DNA from: Bradyrhizobium sp. CCGB12
GTDB taxonomy: Bacteria > Pseudomonadota > Alphaproteobacteria > Rhizobiales > Xanthobacteraceae
Assembly (NCBI RefSeq): GCF_024199845.1
Contig: NZ_JANADO010000001.1
Span: 8,916,001-8,980,000 of the forward strand
Reading direction: 5' to 3'
Length of the DNA stretch: 64,000 nt
Part shown: piece after piece, positions 53,454 to 60,403 of the stretch
How the letters are laid out: each line of letters starts with the position of its first letter
Position numbering within the stretch: position 1 is the first letter of the stretch
The notes under the pieces: generated by a model
Database searches by the model: none
What the model was told of the DNA's origin: nothing
The model's input: the letters and a program-made list of their open reading frames with translations, nothing else
Made by a program: the position numbers and the translations under genes

Positions 53454-54292
53454 TGCGGCTTCTCACCTGGAACATACAGTGCGGAAAGGGCTGCGACGGC
53501 GTCACCGATCTTGCACGGATCGTTGCCGTCGCCAGGCAGACGCTCGATGCGGACGTGTTCTGCTTCCAGGAGGTGAGCGCGAATTTCTCGAGATTCAGCG
53601 ATGGAGCGGACCAGAGCGCGCAACTCGCGGCACTACTGCCCGGCTACTCCGCCATATTCCGACCGGCGATCGAAACGATGGATCGGGACGGCAACCTCCA
53701 CCGCTTCGGCAACATGACGCTGTCGCGGTTGCCGGTGTTGCAGATCGCCAATCACCTGCTGCCGTGGCCAGGCGCTGCCACGGTGCGCAGCATGCGCCGT
53801 CATGCCCTGGAGGTGACGGTTCAGGCCGCGTTCGGCGCGATTCGCATCGTCAACACGCATCTCGAGTTTCATTCGGCCGACCAGCGCGAGGCGCAGATCG
53901 CGCGGCTGCTGGATTTGCAGGAGGATGCGTCGGTGAGCCCCACGCAGGCCGGTTCCCGCCACGATGAGCCGTATGCAAGTCAGACTGTCGCTGCGTCGAG
54001 CCTGATGTGTGGCGATTTCAATTTCGACGTCGCCGATTCCCAGCATGCGTTGATCGATCGGTCCGGCCGGCCCGGTCTGAACTATCGGGATGCATGGACC
54101 GCCAATCGTCCCGGCCGCCCGCGCGCCCCGACTTGCGGAATTTACGACCGTGCGCAATGGGCCGACGGCCCGGACTGTCGCGACTTCATTTTCGTGACCG
54201 AGGATCTGTTCAGTCACGTTCGCAGCATCGACGTCAACGCAGCGACCGATGCGTCCGACCATCAACCCATTGCGATCGAACTGGCGGAATAG
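53453..54292 (+). CDS. Endonuclease/exonuclease/phosphatase (EEP) family metallo-phosphodiesterase
   Basis: 279-residue cytosolic hydrolase of the DNase I-like fold. Motifs: TWNIQCG (Asn), CFQEV (metal Glu), NTHLEFHS (catalytic His region), CGDFNFD and SDHQPI (catalytic Asp-His). The family covers nucleases, sphingomyelinases and inositol/glycero-phosphodiesterases. It occupies the slot that ugpQ (glycerophosphodiesterase) often holds in ugp operons, so hydrolysis of an imported phosphodiester is the likely role. Start set by the TAATG overlap. Confidence 0.88.
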   Translation: MRLLTWNIQCGKGCDGVTDLARIVAVARQTLDADVFCFQEVSANFSRFSDGADQSAQLAALLPGYSAIFRPAIETMDRDGNLHRFGNMTLSRLPVLQIANHLLPWPGAATVRSMRRHALEVTVQAAFGAIRIVNTHLEFHSADQREAQIARLLDLQEDASVSPTQAGSRHDEPYASQTVAASSLMCGDFNFDVADSQHALIDRSGRPGLNYRDAWTANRPGRPRAPTCGIYDRAQWADGPDCRDFIFVTEDLFSHVRSIDVNAATDASDHQPIAIELAE

Positions 54293-54295
54293 AGA

Positions 54296-54673
54296 ATGGC
54301 GAAGTCATCAAAGCTTGTCGTCGCAAGGAAGGGCAGGGTCCTCCTGGTCAGACGGCGGCGCGACAAGCGCTGGATGTTTCCGGGCGGCCGCAGGCAGGCG
54401 GGCGAGAGCGAGAGAAAGTGTCTCCATCGCGAGATCACGGAGGAGCTGCCCAAGCTCAGGCTTGGTGAGTTGAGGCTGTGGAAGGAAGTCAGCGGCAAGA
54501 ACCGCCAGTCCGGCCGGAGGATGAGCGACGCGATCTTCCTGACCAAGAAGGTTTCGGGCCCATTGAAGATCGGTGACAAGAGGGAAATCGACAGGGCTGA
54601 ATGGCGAAAGCCGCGCGGACTCAAGCTGACGCCAACCTCGCGCTACATCAGGAACAAGCTGTTTCCGAAATAG
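54296..54673 (+). CDS. Nudix hydrolase
   Basis: 125-residue small Nudix enzyme. The box GRRQAGESERKCLHREITEEL fits G-x5-E-x7-REUxEE, only the final Gly being replaced (LP). Substrate not inferable. Begins 3 bp after the EEP stop, so it is likely the last gene of the Ugp-like operon; a nucleoside or phosphate by-product role is possible. Confidence 0.85.
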   Translation: MAKSSKLVVARKGRVLLVRRRRDKRWMFPGGRRQAGESERKCLHREITEELPKLRLGELRLWKEVSGKNRQSGRRMSDAIFLTKKVSGPLKIGDKREIDRAEWRKPRGLKLTPTSRYIRNKLFPK

Positions 54674-55059
54674 CGGGCTGCGCCTCTGCGGCACGCAGTT
54701 CGTCTGCGCTTCGCTTTGCTCCGGCTCCGCCGGCGTGCTTCCTGAAGGCTGGCTTGCCGAGCCGTAACCGGCGGGCCGAACAGCCCGCTGCCCTGCGCAC
54801 TCCATGCGGGAATGGTCTGTCTCAAGTCAGCGAGCGGGTTCGCGGCAGTGACCGCAGACGGCCCGCGAGATATTGCGGGCATCCCCACTCCGATACCTGT
54901 CAGGCGGTATTGGTGCGCCTGGCCCGAGAATAGGAACCGCCGGACCCGATCGAGCTTGACTTCGCGGGCCAGCCACCGCCGATCGCTGGCCTGCACGGCC
55001 CCGCCTCCAAGCCTCCCATACCCCCCAGGTGGGGTCGTGCTTCATGAGCAGGAGATGAA
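54674..55059. other. Intergenic region without recognisable genes
   Basis: 386 bp, GC rich, frames short and without family resemblance. No U-tailed hairpin was found for the Ugp-like operon. The ribosome site of the DUF2934 gene occupies the end. Confidence 0.35.
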
Positions 55060-55221
55060 ATGCCTGAGCCGACCGAGCAAGAGATAAGAGAACGCGCGCA
55101 CCGATTGTGGGAGCAAGCAGGCAAGCCCGAAGGCCGTGAGGACGAGTTCTGGCGCGCGGCGGAGCAGGAGCTGCGCAACGAGGACAAGTCCAACCCCACG
55201 CGGACGCCGGATACGCTGTGA
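55060..55221 (+). CDS. Small DUF2934 protein
   Basis: 53 residues (MPEPTEQEIRERAHRLWEQ...). The DUF2934 core RERAHRLWEQAGKPEGREDEFW is complete; these short soluble helical proteins are abundant in rhizobia and of unknown function. GGAG lies 6 bases upstream of the ATG. A second DUF2934 protein follows at 55.3 kb. Confidence 0.82.
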   Translation: MPEPTEQEIRERAHRLWEQAGKPEGREDEFWRAAEQELRNEDKSNPTRTPDTL

Positions 55222-55321
55222 CCCGTAGCCGCGTCTGGACTGGACGCGGAACGGGACCTTCAACAGTGAATTGAGGCTCTGAACAGCACGGGCCGTGCCG
55301 CAGGCCCGTTCGCAAGGCGCG

Positions 55322-55609
55322 GTGGTCGCAGTGGACGAGCAGCAGAAGATTGAGCACCAGATCGAGCTCGCAACGCGCGCGGCCGCGCTCGTCAAGGATG
55401 AAAGCACTGTCCGTCGATTCAGCAGCTTTGCCGAGGAGTTGAAGCAGAACCTTCTGCGCATGATGCGGCGCGGCAAGGTGCGGGCACGCGCCTATGAACT
55501 ATGGGAGCAGGCTGGCCGTCCGGCCAACCGTGACCTGGAATTCTGGCTCGAAGCGGAGCGGCAGATCGAAGCAGAACGCGAACAGCGTAAGGTTTCAGGC
55601 GGGTCGTAG
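55322..55609 (+). CDS. DUF2934-containing protein
   Basis: About 95 residues. N-terminal helix (QQKIEHQIELATRAAALVKD) then a C-terminal DUF2934 core (VRARAYELWEQAGRPANRDLEFW). Start is uncertain: GTG codons at 55295, 55322 and 55331 all fit, none with an ideal ribosome site. Same orientation as the shorter DUF2934 gene, 100 bp downstream; tandem paralogues. Confidence 0.72.
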   Translation: MVAVDEQQKIEHQIELATRAAALVKDESTVRRFSSFAEELKQNLLRMMRRGKVRARAYELWEQAGRPANRDLEFWLEAERQIEAEREQRKVSGGS

Positions 55610-55694
55610 TGATATCGTCGCCGCCGCTGGTGATCCCTACATCGGCAATAAGCCAAGTCGCCAGCTTCGCCGCCGATCTCCTCGCGATAGAAAA

Positions 55695-55724
55695 AAGCCG
55701 CCGGGTTCTTCACCCAAGCGGCTT
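55695..55724 (-). terminator. Rho-independent terminator (minus strand)
   Basis: Stem AAGCCGC/GCGGCTT reinforced by an inner GGGT/ACCC. Read on the minus strand it runs straight into TTTTTT, a textbook intrinsic terminator. No convincing minus-strand gene ends here; the nearest is the zinc-ribbon gene ending at 56093. Confidence 0.65.
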
Positions 55725-55828
55725 CAAAAAGTCCGTAGCTGTTGATCGCCTTCCCAGCCTCGTGCGTACCGCCGTTACCTTGTTTGCGGCCATGCTTGGT
55801 TGTTGTAGGCGAAGGCGCACGATTCTGC

Positions 55829-55844
55829 TGTGACTTGAATCACA
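55829..55844. promoter_or_regulatory. CRP-like palindrome
   Basis: TGTGACTTGAATCACA: perfect TGTGA-N6-TCACA half-sites, the CRP/FNR superfamily arrangement. It lies in a region without a clear gene start on either side. Confidence 0.5.
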
Positions 55845-56092
55845 CAGTGGATAGATGATGGGAGGCCGCCTGTGGAGTGCCGCGGGGACGCGCGGACGCC
55901 GCCAAGGTGACCGCTGGACGAACAGGAAGCGATGTATGGCAATCGATGGCGGCCGCGCAAGCCGAATGCCGGCACTTTTCGCGCCGGCACATTCTGCAAT
56001 TTGAACTCCCTCCGGCGATGGCGATATCGCTTTGAGTTCGAGCGCGTGTTCATAAGCAAGCCGTCAGGTTGAACGCGCGCGACGCCACTCGA

Positions 56093-56314
56093 TCAAACCA
56101 CGAGGCTCGTAAAAAAGGGGCTGGTGATCTCGACCACTGAGGGCTCCCTCTCGTCAGAAGTGGCGGCGGTGACGAACTCGCTTTTACAATTAAAGCAGCA
56201 CCAAAGATCTTGGATTTCCTTGGCATTGACGCGCTCACGCCACTCAAGGTGGACTGACCCCGAACCACATTGAGGGCATTTCTCTGAATGGGGCGTCGAG
56301 TAGATTGATGCCAT
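56093..56314 (-). CDS. Small zinc-ribbon protein
   Basis: 73 residues (MASIYSTPHSEKCPQCGSGS...). Cysteine pairs CPQC and CFNC 27 residues apart form a zinc-ribbon pattern. The ATG at 56314 has an excellent GGGAGG 7 bases upstream, and longer frames upstream lack coding character. Function unknown. Confidence 0.75.
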   Translation of the reverse strand: MASIYSTPHSEKCPQCGSGSVHLEWRERVNAKEIQDLWCCFNCKSEFVTAATSDEREPSVVEITSPFFTSLVV

Positions 56315-56645
56315 TTGGAACCTCCCTTGTTTTCGGCGCAGCATAGGACTGTCTGGGCATCTTGGAGTTGATCCATAACAAACGGTTTGCGCATCTCGGA
56401 AACCATTCGCGCGGCACGCACCACGCCTTACGCAACGCCCCCAAGCATGAACGCTGGCGAACCCACCGTGTGGATATGTCTCTTCGGCGGCCATCGTCGG
56501 CCTGCGCATTGCCTGCTTCGCGCACGCGGTTCCATCCCGTATTCGACCCGGCGCAGTCGGACGAGGGCTTGATCTGCATCAACCGCATTCGCCGTGCCTC
56601 GTGCGAGCACTCGACGGGGTAGGAAGCAATCGAGGAGAACAGTGC
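56315..56645. other. Divergent intergenic region zinc ribbon/phasin
   Basis: 331 bp without a supported gene; contains the promoters of the minus-strand zinc-ribbon gene and the plus-strand phasin gene. No clear regulatory motif seen. Confidence 0.35.
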
Positions 56646-57125
56646 ATGTCTGTCGCCTTCTTTGAGACTAAACCTCGAGCGTTCAATCCTGTGGCCGCGT
56701 CCGGGCTCACAAAAGAGGCCCTTGAAGGCGCGAACGCAGCCTTGAAGGCACTGGCTACTTGGCGAAACGACATTGCCGACACCAACCAGAAAAACGGCGA
56801 GCGTGTCCTCGACCAGATGGCGGTGGCCGCGAAGACACTCGGGTGGCCAGCGCAGGTCGTCGATACCGCCCGCACACAGCTAAAAAGTGTCGCCGAAGTC
56901 CAAGTCAAAACGATGGACATGATGATGGAGGCTTGGGAAGAGCAGCTCAAATCTCCGAACCCGATGGCGTCACCCTCGGAGATGTTGTCAAAACTAACCT
57001 CCTTGCCGAGTTTTACGGCAACTCCAGCTTCGGCGGTGAACCCAATCGAGGTGTGGCTGAAGTTCGCGGAGCAGTGGCAACGGGCGTGGGTTGATATGTT
57101 CGGCGCAATCGGCAAACGCCGATAG
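56646..57125 (+). CDS. Phasin family protein
   Basis: 159-residue amphipathic helical protein of the Phasin_2 family (ALEGANAALKALATWRNDIA, TARTQLKSVAEVQVKTMDMM, VWLKFAEQWQRAWVDMFG). Phasins coat polyhydroxyalkanoate granules. ATG at 56646 has GGAG 7 bases upstream. Its downstream neighbours are FixK-box genes, consistent with carbon-storage use at low oxygen. Confidence 0.85.
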   Translation: MSVAFFETKPRAFNPVAASGLTKEALEGANAALKALATWRNDIADTNQKNGERVLDQMAVAAKTLGWPAQVVDTARTQLKSVAEVQVKTMDMMMEAWEEQLKSPNPMASPSEMLSKLTSLPSFTATPASAVNPIEVWLKFAEQWQRAWVDMFGAIGKRR

Positions 57126-57165
57126 GTGGCCTGCGGGCAGCCCGTCCTGCCCTCTCTTGGCTTTG

Positions 57166-57179
57166 TTGATCTAAATCAA
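57166..57179. promoter_or_regulatory. FixK/FNR box 1
   Basis: TTGATCTAAATCAA, a perfect TTGAT-N4-ATCAA palindrome, the site of FixK2/FNR-type oxygen-responsive activators. No gene begins within a normal distance downstream. Confidence 0.75.
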
Positions 57180-57414
57180 GCTCTGGCTCTGGGGCCGCGG
57201 AAGGTTGTGCCAGGGGGAATCGCTCGGGTCGAAAGCCGGAGAGCGGCACACCTGTGCCGCCTAGGCAGCGGCGGCCGCGAACGGAAGAACGTCTTGCGCC
57301 TGCAAGTCATAACAAATCCGTTCTTGTCCTCGCCGCGCGTTCCACTCATCGTGGTCTGCACAGGACAAGTCAGACGAAGTTCTGGGGCGGCGCGATCTTT
57401 GGTCATCGCGGGGG

Positions 57415-57428
57415 TTGATCTAAATCAA
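57415..57428. promoter_or_regulatory. FixK/FNR box 2, upstream of the DUF1269 gene
   Basis: Same 14-mer TTGATCTAAATCAA, and the flanking bases G...G are also identical to box 1. Its centre is about 61 bp before the ATG at 57483, right for activation from a -41.5 position with a start about 20 bp before the ATG. Confidence 0.8.
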
Positions 57429-57482
57429 GTGGCGCGTGGGGTCCATTGCTTTGTACTCCAATGAGGAATCAGGAGAGCCGTG

Positions 57483-57995
57483 ATGAGTGACCTCGTTGTG
57501 ATCGCGTTCCCGACGGAAGCAAAGGCGGAAGAAGTTCGCCAGAAACTGCTGGCGATGCAAAAGGAGTATCTGATCGAGCTTGGTGACGCTGTGATCGCGG
57601 TCAAGGATGCTCAGGGCCGCATCAAGCTGAACCAGCTCATCAATACGACTGCTACAGGTGCGGTTTCGGGCACGTTCTGGGGAGCTTTGATCGGGTTGAT
57701 CTTCTTGATGCCGTTAGTGGGCGCAGCATTGGGGGCAGCATCTGGAACCCTCGGCGGATATCTCACAGACCTTGGGATCGACGACAAGTGGATGAAGGAA
57801 ACTGCCGCGGCCATTCAACCTGGGACTGCCGCCCTTTTTGTCCTGGTACGGAAGGTCACCGCAGATAAAGTTCTCGAAGGACTTAAGGGTGAGGGCGGCA
57901 CCGTTCTGAAAACGTCGCTTGATCATACCAAGGAGGCTGCACTTCAGGCCGCCCTCGCCGGCGCTCAGGCAACGGTTTCTTCTCCGCCTTCGTGA
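57483..57995 (+). CDS. DUF1269 membrane protein, FixK-regulated candidate
   Basis: 170 residues: cytosolic N-terminal domain (SDLVVIAFPTEAKAEEVRQK), a glycine-rich membrane hairpin (AVSGTFWGALIGLIFLMPLVGAALGAASG) and a C-terminal alpha-beta domain (GTAALFVLVRKVTADKVLEGL). DUF1269 proteins often occur in low-oxygen or acid-stress regulons; here a perfect FixK box precedes the gene. GTGA overlap with a truncated marC. Confidence 0.87.
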   Translation: MSDLVVIAFPTEAKAEEVRQKLLAMQKEYLIELGDAVIAVKDAQGRIKLNQLINTTATGAVSGTFWGALIGLIFLMPLVGAALGAASGTLGGYLTDLGIDDKWMKETAAAIQPGTAALFVLVRKVTADKVLEGLKGEGGTVLKTSLDHTKEAALQAALAGAQATVSSPPS

Positions 57996-58135
57996 CCGAC
58001 TTTTTCGCATCCCGTTGGCTGAGTGATTTTCTCTTCGGCTTTGGTGCGCTATTTGCGATCGTTAATCCGTTCGGCTTGGCCTCTGTCTTCCATGACCGAA
58101 CGGCCAACTGCAAGTCACATCCGGATTCGTGCTGA
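57992..58135 (+). pseudogene. Truncated MarC family protein (N-terminus only)
   Basis: A GTG overlapping the DUF1269 stop opens a 47-residue frame reading FGFGALFAIVNPFGLASVF, the first helix and NP motif of MarC/UPF0056 membrane proteins, which are about 200 residues long. Homology ends after about 40 residues and the frame closes at 58135. The remaining five helices are absent; the gene was cut off and replaced by the region leading to the Gly-rich protein. Confidence 0.7.
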
Positions 58136-58202
58136 CGTCGGCGTGGTTGGCCCGGATCGTGACGTACCGTCCGGGCCGAAGGCCGCGCACTGTGCAGGCA
58201 GA

Positions 58203-58610
58203 CTAGCTGCAGCTCAGCGGCAACGGTGCATAGGGGTGCAGCTCGTACCAATCATAGCAATCCGGATAGTAGCCGTAGAAGCCATAGCCGGGACGATAGC
58301 GGCCATAGTGATGAAACGCGTGCTGGCGGAGACCTCTGCCGCCGGAGGCGACATGGCCGCCGAGCCCAAAATGCTCGCCGCCGAGCCGGGGCCCGCCAAA
58401 GCCGCCTGCATGCCCGATGCCGCCGAAATGCGCGCCGCCGCCAAAGCCCATATGGCCGCCGCCAAAGCCGCCGCCAAAGCCGTGGCCGCCACCGCCAAAC
58501 CCGCCGTGACCGCCGCCGCCACCACCACCGCCGCCATGCGCCGAGGCGGTGCCGATGGCCAGGGTGGAAGCAAGCGCCGCCGTTGCCAAAATCATGATTG
58601 CTCGTTTCAT
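58203..58610 (-). CDS. Exported glycine/histidine-rich protein
   Basis: 135 residues: signal AIMILATAALASTLAIGTASA then a Gly/His/Phe-rich low-complexity body (GGHGFGGGFGGGHMGFGGG) and a Tyr-rich tail (YRPGYGFYGYYPDCYDWYEL). Common in rhizobia as small secreted or wall-associated proteins, possibly metal binding through the His; function unknown. ATG at 58610 has AAGGAA 8 bases upstream. Confidence 0.8.
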   Translation of the reverse strand: MKRAIMILATAALASTLAIGTASAHGGGGGGGGGHGGFGGGGHGFGGGFGGGHMGFGGGAHFGGIGHAGGFGGPRLGGEHFGLGGHVASGGRGLRQHAFHHYGRYRPGYGFYGYYPDCYDWYELHPYAPLPLSCS

Positions 58611-58911
58611 GGGAGATTCCTTTCGTGGCGAGCCGCCGGCCATCATTGCACCGCGCGTCCCGCATCGTGCTTCGCCAATGCTCTCGATGAGATGGCTCCT
58701 GATGACCAAGCTCGTGATGCACCAGAGGTAGGAACGGCGCGCGGCAATCCTACTAAATTCGGCTTCAGGAATGAGGGAGCTCGCTCGGGAAGGTGATCCG
58801 CGCGCGCCGCCGCGGCGCGCCAAGCGAGCGGACTGAACAGTCAGCCCGCTCGCGATCGTCCGATGTAAAGCGGCCGGTCCAGGCGCCGGGCCGGCCGCGA
58901 TGTTGCGGCGG
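58611..58911. other. Intergenic region with a strong hairpin
   Basis: 301 bp separating two small minus-strand genes; apart from the hairpin at 58824-58853 nothing recognisable. Confidence 0.35.
58824..58853 (-). terminator. Long hairpin between two secreted-protein genes
   Basis: GCGAGCGG/CCGCTCGC outer stem plus CTGA/TCAG inner stem around ACAG, 58 bp after the stop of the minus-strand gene at 58912. No U-run, so a terminator is likely but unproven. Confidence 0.5.
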
Positions 58912-59157
58912 TCAGAACGCGCCTGTGCCGGGCTCGCACGGCACGTTGTTGCCGGTCCACGGCGCCGTCGCAAACGCGCCGACGCGCGGTGCCGGCACGC
59001 AGGCGCGGCCGTCCTGATAGATCGGGGCGTTCGATGCATACGTATCGGATTGCATCGCGGGCTGCCGCACAACGGCATGGTGTTCGCGCGCCATGACGGG
59101 TCCTCCGAGCAGGGCGGCTGCAACCAGACCCATCGGCAAGAGCTTGAAAGTGGTCAT
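58912..59157 (-). CDS. Small exported protein, function unknown
   Basis: 81 residues, signal LLPMGLVAAALLGGPVMA before REHH; mature part ends with two Cys (RACVPAP, NVPCEPG) that probably pair. AAGGAG lies 6 bases upstream of the ATG. No family recognised; resembles short periplasmic proteins common in Bradyrhizobium. Confidence 0.72.
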   Translation of the reverse strand: MTTFKLLPMGLVAAALLGGPVMAREHHAVVRQPAMQSDTYASNAPIYQDGRACVPAPRVGAFATAPWTGNNVPCEPGTGAF

Positions 59158-59390
59158 TCGGCTTCTCCTTTGATGACAGCAGGCCGATCAAGCCGGCTCC
59201 CCCAGGAGATGTGCGCGATCACGCCCGATCCAAATGCACGAATTGCTCACCCTGGTTCAACGGCTTGTGAGCCGCTGCAGCATCGCGACCACGATCGTGC
59301 GAAACGGCAACCTTCGTTGCCTTCGAGAGTAACGGCGAACGCATCGCTGGCATATTTCCATTACAGCGCAGCTCGAAATGGAGGCGGAAT

Positions 59391-59585
59391 ATGATCGCCA
59401 CACAGTTGATCACGACAATGGCAAGACGCGTTGTCGTCCTGCTCACGCCGTTTGCGGCTAAGGCGGCCGGCTTTCTGAAAATCAATTCAGTGATGCCGGA
59501 GCCTCCGCAGCACCATCTCATTATGCAGCGCGTGGCCGATGGCAGGCGGACGCGGCACCGTGCGCTCGGAACGGGCGGGCGTTGA
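59391..59585 (+). CDS. Possible small protein upstream of the two-component genes
   Basis: 64 residues (MIATQLITTMARRVVVLLTP...), with GGAGG 6-7 bases upstream. The N-terminal 28 residues are hydrophobic and amphipathic; the rest is basic and low quality. It precedes the response regulator by 77 bp. Could be a leader peptide or a chance frame; no homologue recognised. Confidence 0.4.
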   Translation: MIATQLITTMARRVVVLLTPFAAKAAGFLKINSVMPEPPQHHLIMQRVADGRRTRHRALGTGGR

Positions 59586-59662
59586 CCATGACGTCGCAGA
59601 CCGCCGGGCCCACGCCGCTCCGCCGCAGGCCGACACGCCGCGCAGAAGGTGGGACCAGGCTG

Positions 59663-60343
59663 ATGACACGGATTCTCCTGATCGAGGACGACACTGAGAC
59701 CGCCGAGGCGATCGTCGCTGAACTCGCCGAACGCAGTTTCGAGGTGCAATGGGCGTCGAGCGGCGTCGATGGTCTCGATCGGGCTCGTACCTCGCATCCC
59801 GATGCCATGATCGTCGACCGCATGCTGCCGGGAATGGACGGGCTGACTGTCGTCGAGGCGCTGCGTAACGACCAGATCAGGACCCCCGTGCTGGTCCTGA
59901 GCGCGCTCGGCGCGGTCGACGACCGCGTGCGCGGGTTGCGCATGGGAGGCGACGATTATCTTACAAAGCCGTTCGCGATCGTCGAACTGGTCGCGCGGAT
60001 CGAGGCCTTGCTGCGCCGTCCGGCGGAGAGTCGCGAAACCATCCTGATCGCCGGGCCGCTGGAGCTCGATCTGATCGAGCGGACCGCCAGGCGCGGTGAC
60101 CGCGAGATCGACCTGCTGCCGCGCGAATTCCGTCTGCTCGAGTACATGATGCGCCGGAGCGATCAGTTGCTGACGCGCGCGATGCTGCTCGAAGAGGTCT
60201 GGAACTACAAGTTCGTTCCGGCGACCACCAACCTGATCGACGTGCACATGGGCCGGCTCCGTCACAAGGTCGATGCTCCCGGCGAGGTGCAGCTCATCCA
60301 CAACGTCCGTGGTTCCGGCTTCATTCTGCGCGCGCGCCAATAG
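59663..60343 (+). CDS. OmpR-family response regulator
   Basis: 226 residues: receiver domain with acidic pair Asp9-Asp10, phospho-acceptor Asp52 (MIVDRMLPGMDG), Thr/Ser switch (LVLSALG) and Lys (YLTKPF), then an OmpR/PhoB winged helix (LELDLIERTARRGDREIDLL, REFRLLEYMM, NLIDVHMGRLRHKVD). An upstream in-frame TTG at 59582 is less likely. Partner is the kinase 60 bp downstream. Confidence 0.93.
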   Translation: MTRILLIEDDTETAEAIVAELAERSFEVQWASSGVDGLDRARTSHPDAMIVDRMLPGMDGLTVVEALRNDQIRTPVLVLSALGAVDDRVRGLRMGGDDYLTKPFAIVELVARIEALLRRPAESRETILIAGPLELDLIERTARRGDREIDLLPREFRLLEYMMRRSDQLLTRAMLLEEVWNYKFVPATTNLIDVHMGRLRHKVDAPGEVQLIHNVRGSGFILRARQ

Positions 60344-60403
60344 CAAGGCGGACATCGCAGAAACTGCGGGGCAAAGATCGTAGGAACAACGAGCGCGGGG
60401 CCG

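Larger units (their letters stand above)
55610..56092. other. Non-coding region with a terminator and CRP-like palindrome
   Basis: 483 bp. Minus-strand frames here look protein-like in places (KQGNGGTHEAGK around 55770) but contain stops and no start. The structured elements are the hairpin at 55695-55724 and the palindrome at 55829-55844, which bracket about 100 bp and could delimit a short minus-strand transcript. Confidence 0.4.
57126..57482. other. Intergenic region between two FixK boxes
   Basis: 357 bp; no supported open frame on either strand. Carries two identical FixK boxes 249 bp apart and, between them, an inverted repeat CTTGTCC (57323-57329)/GGACAAG (57363-57369). Could encode a small RNA or the scar of a lost gene. 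Confidence 0.45.

Noticed and set aside
55500..55840. Minus-strand frame containing KQGNGGTHEAGK, reminiscent of stress-protein glycine repeats
   Set aside because: No start codon, in-frame stop just upstream, and a terminator falls inside the frame.
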